A stretch of 64,000 nucleotides of DNA from Sinorhizobium sojae CCBAU 05684 (GTDB lineage: Bacteria; Pseudomonadota; Alphaproteobacteria; Rhizobiales; Rhizobiaceae). Both the position numbers and the translations under genes were made by a program. Below the pieces are notes generated by a model. That model was not told where the DNA came from. It searched no databases and saw nothing but the letters and a program-made list of their open reading frames with translations. The stretch covers positions 1,947,514 through 2,011,513 of the forward strand of contig NZ_CP023068.1 in the NCBI RefSeq assembly GCF_002288525.1, read 5' to 3'. Below, in pieces: positions 49,904 to 58,238 of this stretch. Each line of letters opens with the position of its first letter. Position 1 is the stretch's first letter.

Positions 49904-51184
49904 ATGGCGGAAACCTCGTCTCCCCAAAAAGCCGAAAAACACGAGGCGCTGAACATCTTCAAAGGGCTCCGCGCAGGGCTCGTGACCGGGGCCGCCGATG
50001 ACGACCCGAGCGGCATCGCCACCTACAGCCAAGTCGGCGCGCAATTCGGCTTCACCCTGGGCTGGACGATGATCCTTACCTATCCCCTGATGGTGACGGT
50101 CCAGGGATTGAGTGCCGGCATAGGCGCGGTGACCGGCCGTGGCGTGTCCGAGAACTTGCGCCGGCACTATCCCCTATGGCTGGCAAGGACAGCCGTATCG
50201 ATGCTGTTTGCCGCAAATTTCGTCAATATAGGCGCCAATCTCGCGGCCATGGGGGCCGCACTTTACCTCCTTATCGATGGCCCACAGGTCCTCTACGCCG
50301 TGCTCTTCGCGTTTCTCTGCGTTTGGCTGGAGGTGTTTGTGCCCTACCGGCGGTACGCGCTTCTACTCAAGTGGCTGACCCTCTCGCTCTTTGCCTATGT
50401 CGCCGTCATCCTCGCCGTTGAGATCCCCTGGCCGGAGGCACTGCGCGGCATCTTTCTCCCGCAAATTTCCCTGGACGGTCGGCACGCAATGGCGCTGCTG
50501 GCGATCCTGGGCACTACCATCAGCCCCTACCTGTTTTTCTGGCAGGCGGCGCAGGAGATCGAGGAGCTCCGCCGTCGCCAGCAGGCAAGACTGAAGGCCG
50601 ATCCCGAGACAGCCGCACCGGAACTGGCGCGTATCCGCCTCGACACGCTTATTGGCATGGGCTTTTCCAATCTCGTCGCGCTGTTCATCATACTGGCGAC
50701 GGCCGCCACGCTTCACCGGAACGGCGTGACCCACATCGAAACGTCGGCGCAAGCAGCGGAGGCTCTCCGGCCGATCGCCGGCGAGTTTGCCTTCATCCTG
50801 TTCGCCGCCGGAATCATCGGCACGGGAATGTTGGCAGTCCCCGTCCTGGCCGGATCCGCTGCCTATGCCGTTGCCGAACTCTTTCAATGGCCGCAGGGAC
50901 TGGATCGACCGCTTAAAAGGGCCAAGGCATTTTACGGGACCATAGCCGCAGCGACGCTCGGCAGCGTCGCCGTGTTCCTTGTTGGCCTCGATCCTTTCCT
51001 GATGCTCTATTGGAGTGCGGTTATCAACGGTATGCTCGCTGCCCCGCTGATCGCGGCCATTACTATCATGGCCATCAATCCGCGCATCATGGGGCGACTG
51101 ACCGCGCCCTGGTGGATGGCGGCCCTCGGCGGCCTCACGGCGATCGTCATGGGCCTTGCCACGGTCGCTATGCTCGTACTCTAG
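49904..51184 (+). CDS. Nramp family divalent metal (or Mg2+-like) transporter, atypical
   Basis: A 426-residue inner-membrane protein with about eleven transmembrane helices. The helix-1 motif reads DDDPSGIATYSQ (DPSG near residues 34-37) instead of the usual DPGN. Helix 6 reads ILGTTISPYLFFWQAAQEIE, lacking the conserved Met of manganese/iron transporters. It therefore probably moves a different metal or has altered selectivity, as in Nramp-related magnesium transporters. Start ATG 49904 is chosen from the conserved N-terminus; the ribosome site is weak (GGGGCGG). Confidence 0.85.
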   Translation: MAETSSPQKAEKHEALNIFKGLRAGLVTGAADDDPSGIATYSQVGAQFGFTLGWTMILTYPLMVTVQGLSAGIGAVTGRGVSENLRRHYPLWLARTAVSMLFAANFVNIGANLAAMGAALYLLIDGPQVLYAVLFAFLCVWLEVFVPYRRYALLLKWLTLSLFAYVAVILAVEIPWPEALRGIFLPQISLDGRHAMALLAILGTTISPYLFFWQAAQEIEELRRRQQARLKADPETAAPELARIRLDTLIGMGFSNLVALFIILATAATLHRNGVTHIETSAQAAEALRPIAGEFAFILFAAGIIGTGMLAVPVLAGSAAYAVAELFQWPQGLDRPLKRAKAFYGTIAAATLGSVAVFLVGLDPFLMLYWSAVINGMLAAPLIAAITIMAINPRIMGRLTAPWWMAALGGLTAIVMGLATVAMLVL

Positions 51185-51435
51185 TCTCAGGACCCGGTAG
51201 CGTATCGGCTTTGAAATCGGCCCCAGAACCCACGGCGCTGTATGCGCGCTCGCCTCGCCCGCACCAATGGATTCAGAGAACACCTGCCATCCGCCGAATC
51301 CAGGAAATCGCGGGCTCCGCGGCGTCGGCGAGATCTGGAGGGTTAGTTCGACCGTGGAAAGCGATGCATTCTACTGACCGCGCAACTTTTGCCCTCCGGA
51401 CGAGTTCTAGAGCCAGAACCGAAAGGAGCCTCCCC

Positions 51436-52392
51436 ATGAAATCTTCCGCTACCGCCAAGAAGCAACGCGAGATCCAGACCGAAGTGGCGGCCGCCGACAA
51501 AAAGGGCAAGCCTGAAAGCAAGGGTTCGATGCAGGCAGGCGCCCGGCGCTATCCCGAACCGCCGCTTCCGAAGGTTCATCAGCCAAAGCCCGGCAGCGAA
51601 GCCGAGCTGCCGCTTCAGCCGATGTACGATGCGCCCTTCTACAAGGGATCGGAGAAGCTGAAGGACAAGGTCGCACTGATCACCGGCGGCGATTCCGGGA
51701 TCGGCCGCTCCGTGGCCGTGCTCTTCGCGCGCGAAGGCGCGGACGTGGCGATCGCGCATCTCGACGAGACCCAGGATGCGAGCGACACCCGGAGCGCCGT
51801 CGAGAAGGAAGGCCGGCGTTGCCTCACAATCCGCGGCGACGTGAAGGACCCGGCCTTCTGCCGTCAGGCGGTGGAAGAGACCGTGAAGACGTTCGGCCAT
51901 CTCGATGTGCTCGTTAACAATGCGGCCTTCCAGGTTCATACCTATGACATCGAAGATCTGAGCGAGGAGCATTTCGACGAGACGCTGAAGACCAATCTCT
52001 ACGGCTATTTCTACATGGCCAAGGCCGCGATCCCGCACATGCCCTACGGATCGGCGATCATCAACACCGGCTCGGTGACGGGGCTCGAGGGATCGAAGGA
52101 CCTTCTGGACTACTCGATGACCAAAGGCGGCATCCACGCCTTCACGCGTGCGCTTTCCGGCCAGCTCGTGGCGAAAGGCATCCGCGTCAATGCGGTAGCA
52201 CCCGGCCCGGTCTGGACGCCGCTCAATCCCTCCGACAAGCCGGCCGAGGCGGTCGAAAAATTCGGCTCGAACACGCCGATGAAGCGCGCAGCCCAGCCGG
52301 AGGAGATCGCGCCGGCCTATGTCTTCCTGGCCTCGCCACATTGCTCCAGCTACATCACCGGCGAAATCCTGCCGATCGTGGGCGGCTATTGA
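51436..52392 (+). CDS. SDR oxidoreductase, YhdF/GsiB-39 type stress dehydrogenase
   Basis: A 318-residue short-chain dehydrogenase with a long polar N-terminal extension (about 75 residues, Lys/Gln/Pro-rich). The core has VALITGGDSGIGRSVAVLFA near residues 78-97, VNNAAFQVH near 157, a Ser in TGSVTG, and Tyr-x-x-x-Lys (YSMTKGG). It ends with ITGEILPIVGGY. This matches YhdF/General stress protein 39-type SDRs. The start has GAAAGGAG. A degenerate GCAAC-N18-TT motif about 40 bases upstream may be an RpoE2 promoter. Substrate unknown. Confidence 0.9.
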   Translation: MKSSATAKKQREIQTEVAAADKKGKPESKGSMQAGARRYPEPPLPKVHQPKPGSEAELPLQPMYDAPFYKGSEKLKDKVALITGGDSGIGRSVAVLFAREGADVAIAHLDETQDASDTRSAVEKEGRRCLTIRGDVKDPAFCRQAVEETVKTFGHLDVLVNNAAFQVHTYDIEDLSEEHFDETLKTNLYGYFYMAKAAIPHMPYGSAIINTGSVTGLEGSKDLLDYSMTKGGIHAFTRALSGQLVAKGIRVNAVAPGPVWTPLNPSDKPAEAVEKFGSNTPMKRAAQPEEIAPAYVFLASPHCSSYITGEILPIVGGY

Positions 52393-52417
52393 GCCGGCCC
52401 CCAGAGTTACGGCGCCG

Positions 52418-52493
52418 CTGGATGCACACAGGGCGCTGTACCTCTTTGAACTCCTGTCGTGCGTTCCGATAATCGGTTCGAATTTTCGGTGCG
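52418..52493. repeat. Dispersed repeat between SDR and EEP genes
   Basis: GATGCACACAGGGCGCTGTA, CCTCTTTGAACTCCTGTCGT and GCGTTCCGATAATCGGTTCG match parts of other copies (GCTGTAGC..TTTGAA..). It occupies the gap between the SDR and the convergent EEP gene. Confidence 0.55.
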
Positions 52494-53285
52494 CTATGGG
52501 AGCGGCGGCGCCCCGCTTCCGTAAGTGGGCAGGATGTCCTTTTCGACTGACCTCCTGTGAGGTTCGATTTCGAGCTCGACCAGCACCGGAAGATGGTCGG
52601 AGGCCGAGCGCGCCATCGCACTGTCATGCACCCGGCAGGCCTTCACGCCTATTCCGTCGCCGACGAAGACATGATCGAGACGAAGAAGCGGCAATCGCGA
52701 CGGAAAGGTCGGCCGCGGCTTGGCATTCGAAAGAAGCTGGGCATCCTTGAGATGGCCGGCGAGAGCCCTGTAGGCGGCCGAGCGTGCAATCGCGTTGAGG
52801 TCGCCCGCCAAGACCACGCGCGATTCCGATTGCCGTATTCCTCCAAGCCACCCGGGACCAAGGAGGGTCGTCATCTGCCGGATACGCTCGGAACCACCCA
52901 ACCCGAGATGGGTGACGATGACCTGAAGTGTGACATGGCCGATGTCGACCTCCACCCAGAGCGCGCCTCTGGGCTCTCCGGACGACGGCAGGGCTTCCGC
53001 CTTGACAAGGCGCATCGGCAAGGCCGTCAGCACCGCATCACCATACCGTTCTTCCTTCAGATGCAGAGCGGGATGAAAGTGCGCCTCCATGCGCAGATGC
53101 GCGGCGATCATGTGCGCCTGGTCCATTCCGCCGCTGCGCGCGCGGCCGACGTCGACCTCCTGGAGCGCTATGATGTCGGGCTTGCATTCGCCTATCACCT
53201 CGGCGATGCGCCCGGGGTCGAGCTTGCGGTCGGTGCCGAAGCAGCTGTGGACGTTATAGGTCAGGAGGCGTATCGGTCGAGGCAT
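52494..53285 (-). CDS. Endonuclease/exonuclease/phosphatase family protein (YbhP-like)
   Basis: A 263-residue metal-dependent hydrolase. The core signatures are present: RLLTYNVHSCFGTDRKLDP near residues 6-24, IIALQEVDVGR near 38-48, VTHLGLGGSERI, VVLAGDLNAIARS and a C-terminal SDHLPVLVELE with the catalytic His. The family includes phosphatases, nucleases and sphingomyelinase-like enzymes. It is in a triad with a YbhN-like and a cardiolipin synthase-like gene, as in E. coli ybhP/ybhN/clsB. The start at 53285 follows an in-frame region with a GAAAGGG; it is divergent from the YbhN-like gene. Confidence 0.88.
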   Translation of the reverse strand: MPRPIRLLTYNVHSCFGTDRKLDPGRIAEVIGECKPDIIALQEVDVGRARSGGMDQAHMIAAHLRMEAHFHPALHLKEERYGDAVLTALPMRLVKAEALPSSGEPRGALWVEVDIGHVTLQVIVTHLGLGGSERIRQMTTLLGPGWLGGIRQSESRVVLAGDLNAIARSAAYRALAGHLKDAQLLSNAKPRPTFPSRLPLLRLDHVFVGDGIGVKACRVHDSAMARSASDHLPVLVELEIEPHRRSVEKDILPTYGSGAPPLP

Positions 53286-53309
53286 TCCAGTACGGCCCTT
53301 TCGCATCCG

Positions 53310-53337
53310 GGAACACGTGGGACCTGCTTTTCGTTCC
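53310..53337. promoter_or_regulatory. Overlapping bidirectional RpoE2-like promoter
   Basis: On the plus strand GGAAC (53310-53314), 17 bases, CGTT (53332-53335) precedes the YbhN-like gene by 29 bases. On the minus strand GGAAC (53337-53333), 17 bases, TGTT (53315-53312) precedes the EEP gene by 26 bases. Both use the same 28 bases. Confidence 0.65.
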
Positions 53338-53364
53338 GATGGACGCGACTGAGGAACGGGACCA

Positions 53365-54303
53365 TTGCCGAAGAAGATCATTGCGAGACTATTCATATTC
53401 GCCGCCGTCGGAGTCGCCGCCTGGCTGATCTACCGGGCGCTCAGCCGATACACATTCGGCGAAATCCTGGACGCGGTCCTGCAAATCCCTCTGGGCCGTC
53501 TCCTCGCCGGCATTGGTTTCGTCTGCCTCTCCTATTTCTGCCTCACGCTGTTCGACGCGCTGGCGGTGCGCTATGTCGGGCAAAGGCTCGCCTACCGCCG
53601 GGTGGCCATCACCTCTTTCACCAGCCTCGCGATCGGCCACAATGTGGGCGTGGCGGCCTTGAGCAGCGGAGCCGTCCGCTACCGCTTCTATTCGCGCTGG
53701 GGTTTCAGCGGCGAGGAAGTGGCGAAAATCATTCTCTTCTGCGGCGTCACCGTCGGGCTTGGTCTTGCCACCGTGGCGGGCCTTTCCTGCCTCGTCATGC
53801 CCGAAAGCGCGGCGCGGATCATCGGACTGTCGCGGACCGGCGCCCTTCTGCTCGGCATTGCCTGCATCGCCGGATCGCTCGGCTATGTCATCCTGGCAGG
53901 CGCGCTCCGAGGCTCGGTGCGGATTTTCCGATGGACGTTCGAGATGCCGTCCCTGCCGCTTGCGGCCGGTCAGGTGGTCGTCGGCACGGCCAACTTCCTC
54001 TGCGTCAGCGCGTGCCTGCATCAGCTGGTGCTGGCATTCGGGTCGCCTGCCTTCCTCGAGACCGCAACCGCCTATGTCGGCGCCAATGTCACGGCCCTTA
54101 TCAGCCATGTCCCCGGGGGGATCGGCGTGCTCGAAACGACGATCGCCTTCCTGCTCGGCCAGACCGCCAATATCGGGGCATTGGTAGCATTCCGGGCGAT
54201 CTATTTCTTCCTGCCGCTGCCGCTCGGCTTGATCTCGTTCTCGATCGCGGAGTTTCTTCGTTTCGACGAGGCGAAAAGCCTCGCCAGCAAGGCTAAAAGC
54301 TGA
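53365..54303 (+). CDS. YbhN-like lysylphosphatidylglycerol synthase transmembrane-region protein
   Basis: A 312-residue membrane protein of the LPG_synthase_TM/UPF0104 group with about eight transmembrane helices. Motifs include YFCLTLFDALAVRYVG, the conserved NVGVAALSSGAVRYRFYSRW near residues 93-112, and SHVPGGIGVLETTIAFLLG near 250. It lacks the catalytic LPG synthase domain. The start is a TTG (53365) after GAGGAACGG. It is divergent from the EEP gene and convergent with the PLD gene, whose coding end overlaps this one by 103 bases. Likely a lipid- or phospholipid-handling partner. Confidence 0.9.
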   Translation: MPKKIIARLFIFAAVGVAAWLIYRALSRYTFGEILDAVLQIPLGRLLAGIGFVCLSYFCLTLFDALAVRYVGQRLAYRRVAITSFTSLAIGHNVGVAALSSGAVRYRFYSRWGFSGEEVAKIILFCGVTVGLGLATVAGLSCLVMPESAARIIGLSRTGALLLGIACIAGSLGYVILAGALRGSVRIFRWTFEMPSLPLAAGQVVVGTANFLCVSACLHQLVLAFGSPAFLETATAYVGANVTALISHVPGGIGVLETTIAFLLGQTANIGALVAFRAIYFFLPLPLGLISFSIAEFLRFDEAKSLASKAKS

Positions 54304-55895
54304 CCTCCCCAGCGCCGCACGAGGACAAGTGTACCGTGAAGTGGCCTGACCGGTCTTCTCGGGTCGACGATGTCCGTGCCCCAGACAAGCGAAGTCGCCC
54401 CGTCGTTCCCGAGCCCGTCGAAGGCCCGTAGACCGCGCTTGTTCACATTCAGCCTGTCGACGACGGCGACGAGGGAACCGGTCTCCCGTATCGTCGCGTC
54501 GACTTCCCCCGGTTCGACGGCGAGATGTTCCGCCAGGAGCCCGTTGCGGACTTCCCTGATTGCTGCGCATTGGCCATCGCTCGCGGCCTCGACGGCGACA
54601 TCGCATTCCGTATCGAATCCTTCCGAGCGGTTATTGAAGTTCGAGGAACCTACGCGAAGAAACCGCTCGTCGATGACGACCAGCTTGGAATGGATGATCA
54701 CTTCCTGTTCGGAGCCATCCGCTTGAGGGACGACGGGATAGAGGACCCGGAACCTGCCATAGCGGTCGGCGCGCTTGAGCCGCCGGATTAGGCGGTCGCG
54801 ATTGTTGCCCATGACTAGTCTTTCCAGAATGCCGTGCGAACTGAAGGTGGTAATCACCACGATTTCCGGGCCGTCCGGCTCCTGCAGACGCCTGCAAAGC
54901 AGCTTGCCGATCCTGTTCGAAGCGAAGTACTGGGTCTCGATATAGATGTGGCGGCTCGCGCTGCTGAGGGCATCAAGGGTCAGCCGAACCGTCTCGTGCC
55001 GCGCCCGTCGATTGCCGTATTCCGGTTCGGTGCGCGCAATCGCGATCCGGCAATCCGTGAGGATCGGCACGGTTCCGGCGGGCCATGCGACGGCCCGCGG
55101 CGTCGGAGGGCTTATGTCTTCGCCGATCGACGATTTCCAGCGAGCGCGGCAGAGATCTCCGATGGACTGGCTTGCCTGCCCCTCCAGCACCATCTGGATA
55201 TCATGCACCGGGTCGTAGGGCTTTCCATCCGGGTCGCGGCGCAGTTCGTTTTCGGCCAGGTGATCCGGCCTGTCCCAGCGCCGTGCCGTGAGGTCGATGC
55301 CGCCGACGAAGGCGATGCGGTCGTCGATTGAGACGAGCTTCTGGTGATGCGAGCCGCGAAGGGCACGGTGATTTGCAAAGCGGAGCTCGATCTGCGGATG
55401 TGTCGCCCATTTCTGCCTGCGAAACAGCCGCAAGGACTTTCCCGAATAGATCGGCCCCATAGCCCAGATGAGAATCCGGATTCTTACCTTTGGTCGTTGC
55501 GCGGCGAGCCGCTCCAGAAACGTCCCGAGCGCCTCCGATTGCGGATCTTCGGGTCGCAGCTTTATGCGCGGGTCGAAATCCCATCCCGCGATCCAGATCT
55601 GCTCCTCCGCCTGCTCCATGGCGCGCTCGAGGCATGCAAAATAGGCGGCGGCATCGACAAGGAAGCCCACCCTCTCGGCAGCCACGCTGCGCCAGGCGTT
55701 TTCCGCTTCCTTGATGATTGGCCGGCCTCCTCGCCGCCAAGCCCGCGGTTTTCCGGCAAATATCGTCTTCCAAGCCAAGCTTTCATGTCCCAGGTGGCAA
55801 CTGGCGGAGGAATCCGTTTCGACCGAAAATTGTTCCCGCGGGCGTCCGGAGGACGATCCGTCGAGAGGCGGTCCGCAAGGTGCGGATCGCACCAT
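54201..55895 (-). CDS. Cardiolipin synthase-like phospholipase D family protein (ClsB-like)
   Basis: A 564-residue protein with two HxKxxxxD motifs: HHQKLVSIDD near residues 183-192 and IHSKLVVIDE near 405-414, each followed by a conserved GG/GSxN segment (VGSSNFNNRSEG). Such two-HKD proteins make cardiolipin or exchange phosphatidyl groups. The N-terminal 55 residues are not conserved; ATG 55895 has GAGGG nine bases upstream, and a GTG three codons earlier is possible. The last 34 codons run antisense through the end of the YbhN-like gene and form a basic tail. It belongs to the EEP/YbhN/PLD triad. Confidence 0.88.
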   Translation of the reverse strand: MVRSAPCGPPLDGSSSGRPREQFSVETDSSASCHLGHESLAWKTIFAGKPRAWRRGGRPIIKEAENAWRSVAAERVGFLVDAAAYFACLERAMEQAEEQIWIAGWDFDPRIKLRPEDPQSEALGTFLERLAAQRPKVRIRILIWAMGPIYSGKSLRLFRRQKWATHPQIELRFANHRALRGSHHQKLVSIDDRIAFVGGIDLTARRWDRPDHLAENELRRDPDGKPYDPVHDIQMVLEGQASQSIGDLCRARWKSSIGEDISPPTPRAVAWPAGTVPILTDCRIAIARTEPEYGNRRARHETVRLTLDALSSASRHIYIETQYFASNRIGKLLCRRLQEPDGPEIVVITTFSSHGILERLVMGNNRDRLIRRLKRADRYGRFRVLYPVVPQADGSEQEVIIHSKLVVIDERFLRVGSSNFNNRSEGFDTECDVAVEAASDGQCAAIREVRNGLLAEHLAVEPGEVDATIRETGSLVAVVDRLNVNKRGLRAFDGLGNDGATSLVWGTDIVDPRRPVRPLHGTLVLVRRWGGQLLALLARLFASSKRRNSAIENEIKPSGSGRKK

Positions 55896-56041
55896 CTTCG
55901 CCACCCTCGGCGGTTTAATTCTGGCAACAGCGCCCTAGATTCCGCTGACATTAACGCCGGCAGAACCGGCATTTCGCCCGGCGCGAACGGCCCATGGGCC
56001 CGCGACCGAAAATTTCCTCAAGTACAAGTCGAGAGCAAGCA

Positions 56042-56470
56042 ATGACCGAAGTCAAGAACGGCGACGTCGTTCGCATTCACTACACCGCCAAGCTGGCGGA
56101 TGGCTCCGCAGTCGACTCTTCGCAAGGCCGGGAGCCGCTGGAGTTCAAAGTCGGCGCGGGCCAGATCATTCCCGGGCTCGATCGCGAGATCAGCGGAATG
56201 GAAGTCGGAGAAATGAATACCGTGACCGTTCCGGCACAGGAAGCCTACGGTCCGCACGACGACGCCAAGGTGCAGACGATGCCGCGTTCAGTCGTCCCCG
56301 AAGGTGTGGCGGTCGGCACGAGACTGCAGGGAACCGGTCCGGACGGTCAGCAAATGGCCGTTACCGTCACCGATCTCGATGAGAACCAGGTGACGTTGGA
56401 TGCCAATCACCCGCTCGCGGGACAGGATCTCGTCTTCGACGTCACCGTCGTCGAGATCGTCAATGTCTGA
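56042..56470 (+). CDS. FKBP-type peptidyl-prolyl cis-trans isomerase (SlyD-like)
   Basis: A 142-residue isomerase with the FKBP fold split by an insert-in-flap domain as in SlyD. VVRIHYTAKLADGSAVDSS is near residues 9-27, IIPGLDREISGMEVGE near 44-59, then the inserted YGPHDDAKVQTMPRS region, and a C-terminal NPLAGQ-like NHPLAGQDLVFDVTVVEI. There is no His-rich metal tail. It should catalyse prolyl isomerisation and act as a chaperone in the cytoplasm. It appears alone, with a short 71-nt gap upstream. The ribosome site is weak. Confidence 0.93.
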   Translation: MTEVKNGDVVRIHYTAKLADGSAVDSSQGREPLEFKVGAGQIIPGLDREISGMEVGEMNTVTVPAQEAYGPHDDAKVQTMPRSVVPEGVAVGTRLQGTGPDGQQMAVTVTDLDENQVTLDANHPLAGQDLVFDVTVVEIVNV

Positions 56471-56649
56471 ATGACAGCGGCGGCCCGGCCCGTCGGCCAG
56501 ATTTGAGCGACGGGACCAAGAAGGGGTGTGCCACTGAGGCATGATCGGCCGCCGGCGTGTCTGTCACGATGCGGCCGTCGCCCGCCTGTGGCGATGCGCG
56601 TCTCGGCATGGTCTTCTGCCGCCACCGAAACCCACCCGCGGCCCGCAGC

Positions 56650-56675
56650 GGAACCACCCAGCCTCTCGGGGGGTT
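56650..56675 (+). promoter_or_regulatory. RpoE2/EcfG-like promoter before the DUF2254 gene
   Basis: GGAAC (56650-56654), 17 bases, GGTT (56672-56675), 54 bases before the GTG start: GGAAC-N19-TT. Confidence 0.5.
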
Positions 56676-56729
56676 AGCTCTGCGGGCAGGCCGTCGCATG
56701 CCCGTCGACGAGGCTGCGCGGAGGTCATC

Positions 56730-58085
56730 GTGAAGGCTCGCCTCAATCAGGCTCTCGCGGCGATCAGCGGGAGTTTTTGGGTCCTCCCGGCGATCCTTAC
56801 CGCCGGAGGAGCTCTTCTTGCCCTGGCGCTGGTCTATCTCGATCAGAACGGCGTCGTTCCATCGTGGATGGTGGAGAACTCCTGGCTCTACAATGGCGGC
56901 GCGGAAGGCGCCCGGACGCTCTTGGGCGCGATCGCCTCGACGACGATCGGCATTGCCGGCACCGTCTTTACCATCACCATCGCGGCACTTTCCCTGGCGG
57001 CCCAGCAGATGGGTCCGCGGCTGTTGCGCAACTTCACGAAGGACCGAGGCAACCAATTCGTCCTGGGGGCATTTCTCGGCACCTTCTCCTATGCACTGAT
57101 GGTGTTGCGGACGGTCCGCACCGAGGCCGAGGGTGCCTTCATTCCGCACCTCGCCCTCACTGTCGGCATCGGCCTCGCATTCGTCTGCGTCGGGACGCTC
57201 GTGTATTTCGTCGGCCACATGGCGGGGCGCATCAATGTCGATACGGTGATCGACCTGGTGAGCAATGACGTCAGGCGCGCGATCGACGACCTGTCCGCCG
57301 ATGGGCCGCAGTCTCGACCGCCGCCGCCGGTTTTTTGGCGCGATGCCGTCGCCGTCGTCGATGAACGGCGCGGCTATCTTCAGCAACTCGATGGGGCCAG
57401 GCTGGCGAAATGGGCCGCAGACAGACACACTGCCATCCGTTTGCTCGTCAGGCCCGGTGATCGCGTATTTCCCGGGGCGCCGATCGCTCTCGTCAAACCG
57501 CCAGTCGACGGAGTCGAAGAGGCAATCCGCAGTGCCACCGCACTCGGACGGGACCGCAGCAATGCCGACGATATCGAATTCGCGATAAGGCGGCTCGTCG
57601 AAGTGGCGGTTCGCGCGCTCTCGCCGGGAGTGAACGATCCCCACACGGCGATCAGCGTTGTAGACCAGCTCGGCGCAGCCCTTTGCGATCTGGCGCCATT
57701 GCGTCTGCCGAGCGGTGTCGTCCTCCACGAGGGCAAGCCTACCGTGGTCATGCCGGCGGTGGAGTATGATGGGCTCGTGGACGTCATGTTTCACATGATC
57801 CGGCAAAGCGGGTCGGGCAGCACCGCGGTGCTGATCAGGATCCTCGATGTGCTGACGGCCGTCGTCAGTTGCGAGCGCCAGCCGAAGCGTGTCGCGACGC
57901 TGCAGCGCCATGCCGATCTCGTGATGGGGGATGCGTGCCGGACTATCGCCAATCCAGATGACCTTGGCGACGTTCACAAGAGATATCGCGGCTTCGCGGC
58001 CATGAAGCGCTCCGGACCTGCGGGCTATCTGGAGGCGATGGCGTCCGATCGGAAGGCTGATCATGCCCCCTCCCCTCAGTCATAG
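56730..58085 (+). CDS. DUF2254 family membrane protein
   Basis: A 451-residue protein starting at GTG 56730 after GCGGAGG. About four transmembrane helices lie in the first 180 residues (helix 1 near 15-35), with GARTLLGAIASTTIGIAGTV and QFVLGAFLGTFSYALMVLRT typical of DUF2254. The C-terminal cytoplasmic half contains a SPGVNDPHTAISVVDQLGAA motif, also family-defining. Function unknown; DUF2254 proteins are envelope-associated. Its antisense strand contains long open frames that are ignored. Confidence 0.88.
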   Translation: MKARLNQALAAISGSFWVLPAILTAGGALLALALVYLDQNGVVPSWMVENSWLYNGGAEGARTLLGAIASTTIGIAGTVFTITIAALSLAAQQMGPRLLRNFTKDRGNQFVLGAFLGTFSYALMVLRTVRTEAEGAFIPHLALTVGIGLAFVCVGTLVYFVGHMAGRINVDTVIDLVSNDVRRAIDDLSADGPQSRPPPPVFWRDAVAVVDERRGYLQQLDGARLAKWAADRHTAIRLLVRPGDRVFPGAPIALVKPPVDGVEEAIRSATALGRDRSNADDIEFAIRRLVEVAVRALSPGVNDPHTAISVVDQLGAALCDLAPLRLPSGVVLHEGKPTVVMPAVEYDGLVDVMFHMIRQSGSGSTAVLIRILDVLTAVVSCERQPKRVATLQRHADLVMGDACRTIANPDDLGDVHKRYRGFAAMKRSGPAGYLEAMASDRKADHAPSPQS

Positions 58086-58160
58086 GACCCGTCCGTCCTC
58101 CGCCATTCCCGGTGAAATGTGAAGCGAGCCCTTTTGAGCACCCGTCCTGATGAGGACAAC

Positions 58161-58186
58161 GGAACTCAGCGAGGCAACCTGCCGTT
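58161..58186 (+). promoter_or_regulatory. RpoE2/EcfG promoter before the 133-residue gene
   Basis: GGAAC (58161-58165), 17 bases, CGTT (58183-58186), 52 bases before the ATG at 58239. This is one of the best matches in the window. Confidence 0.65.
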
Positions 58187-58238
58187 TCCCTCCCGAACTG
58201 TCGCCCAACCGAACATGCAAGAAATGGAGGATCAGCAA

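Noticed and set aside
51384..51408. GCAAC-N18-TT before the SDR at 51436
   Set aside because: The -35 has a mismatch at a conserved base; mentioned as possible but not listed.
56460..58064. A 534-codon minus-strand frame over DUF2254
   Set aside because: Antisense of a gene with good GTG start and ribosome site; no protein-like features.
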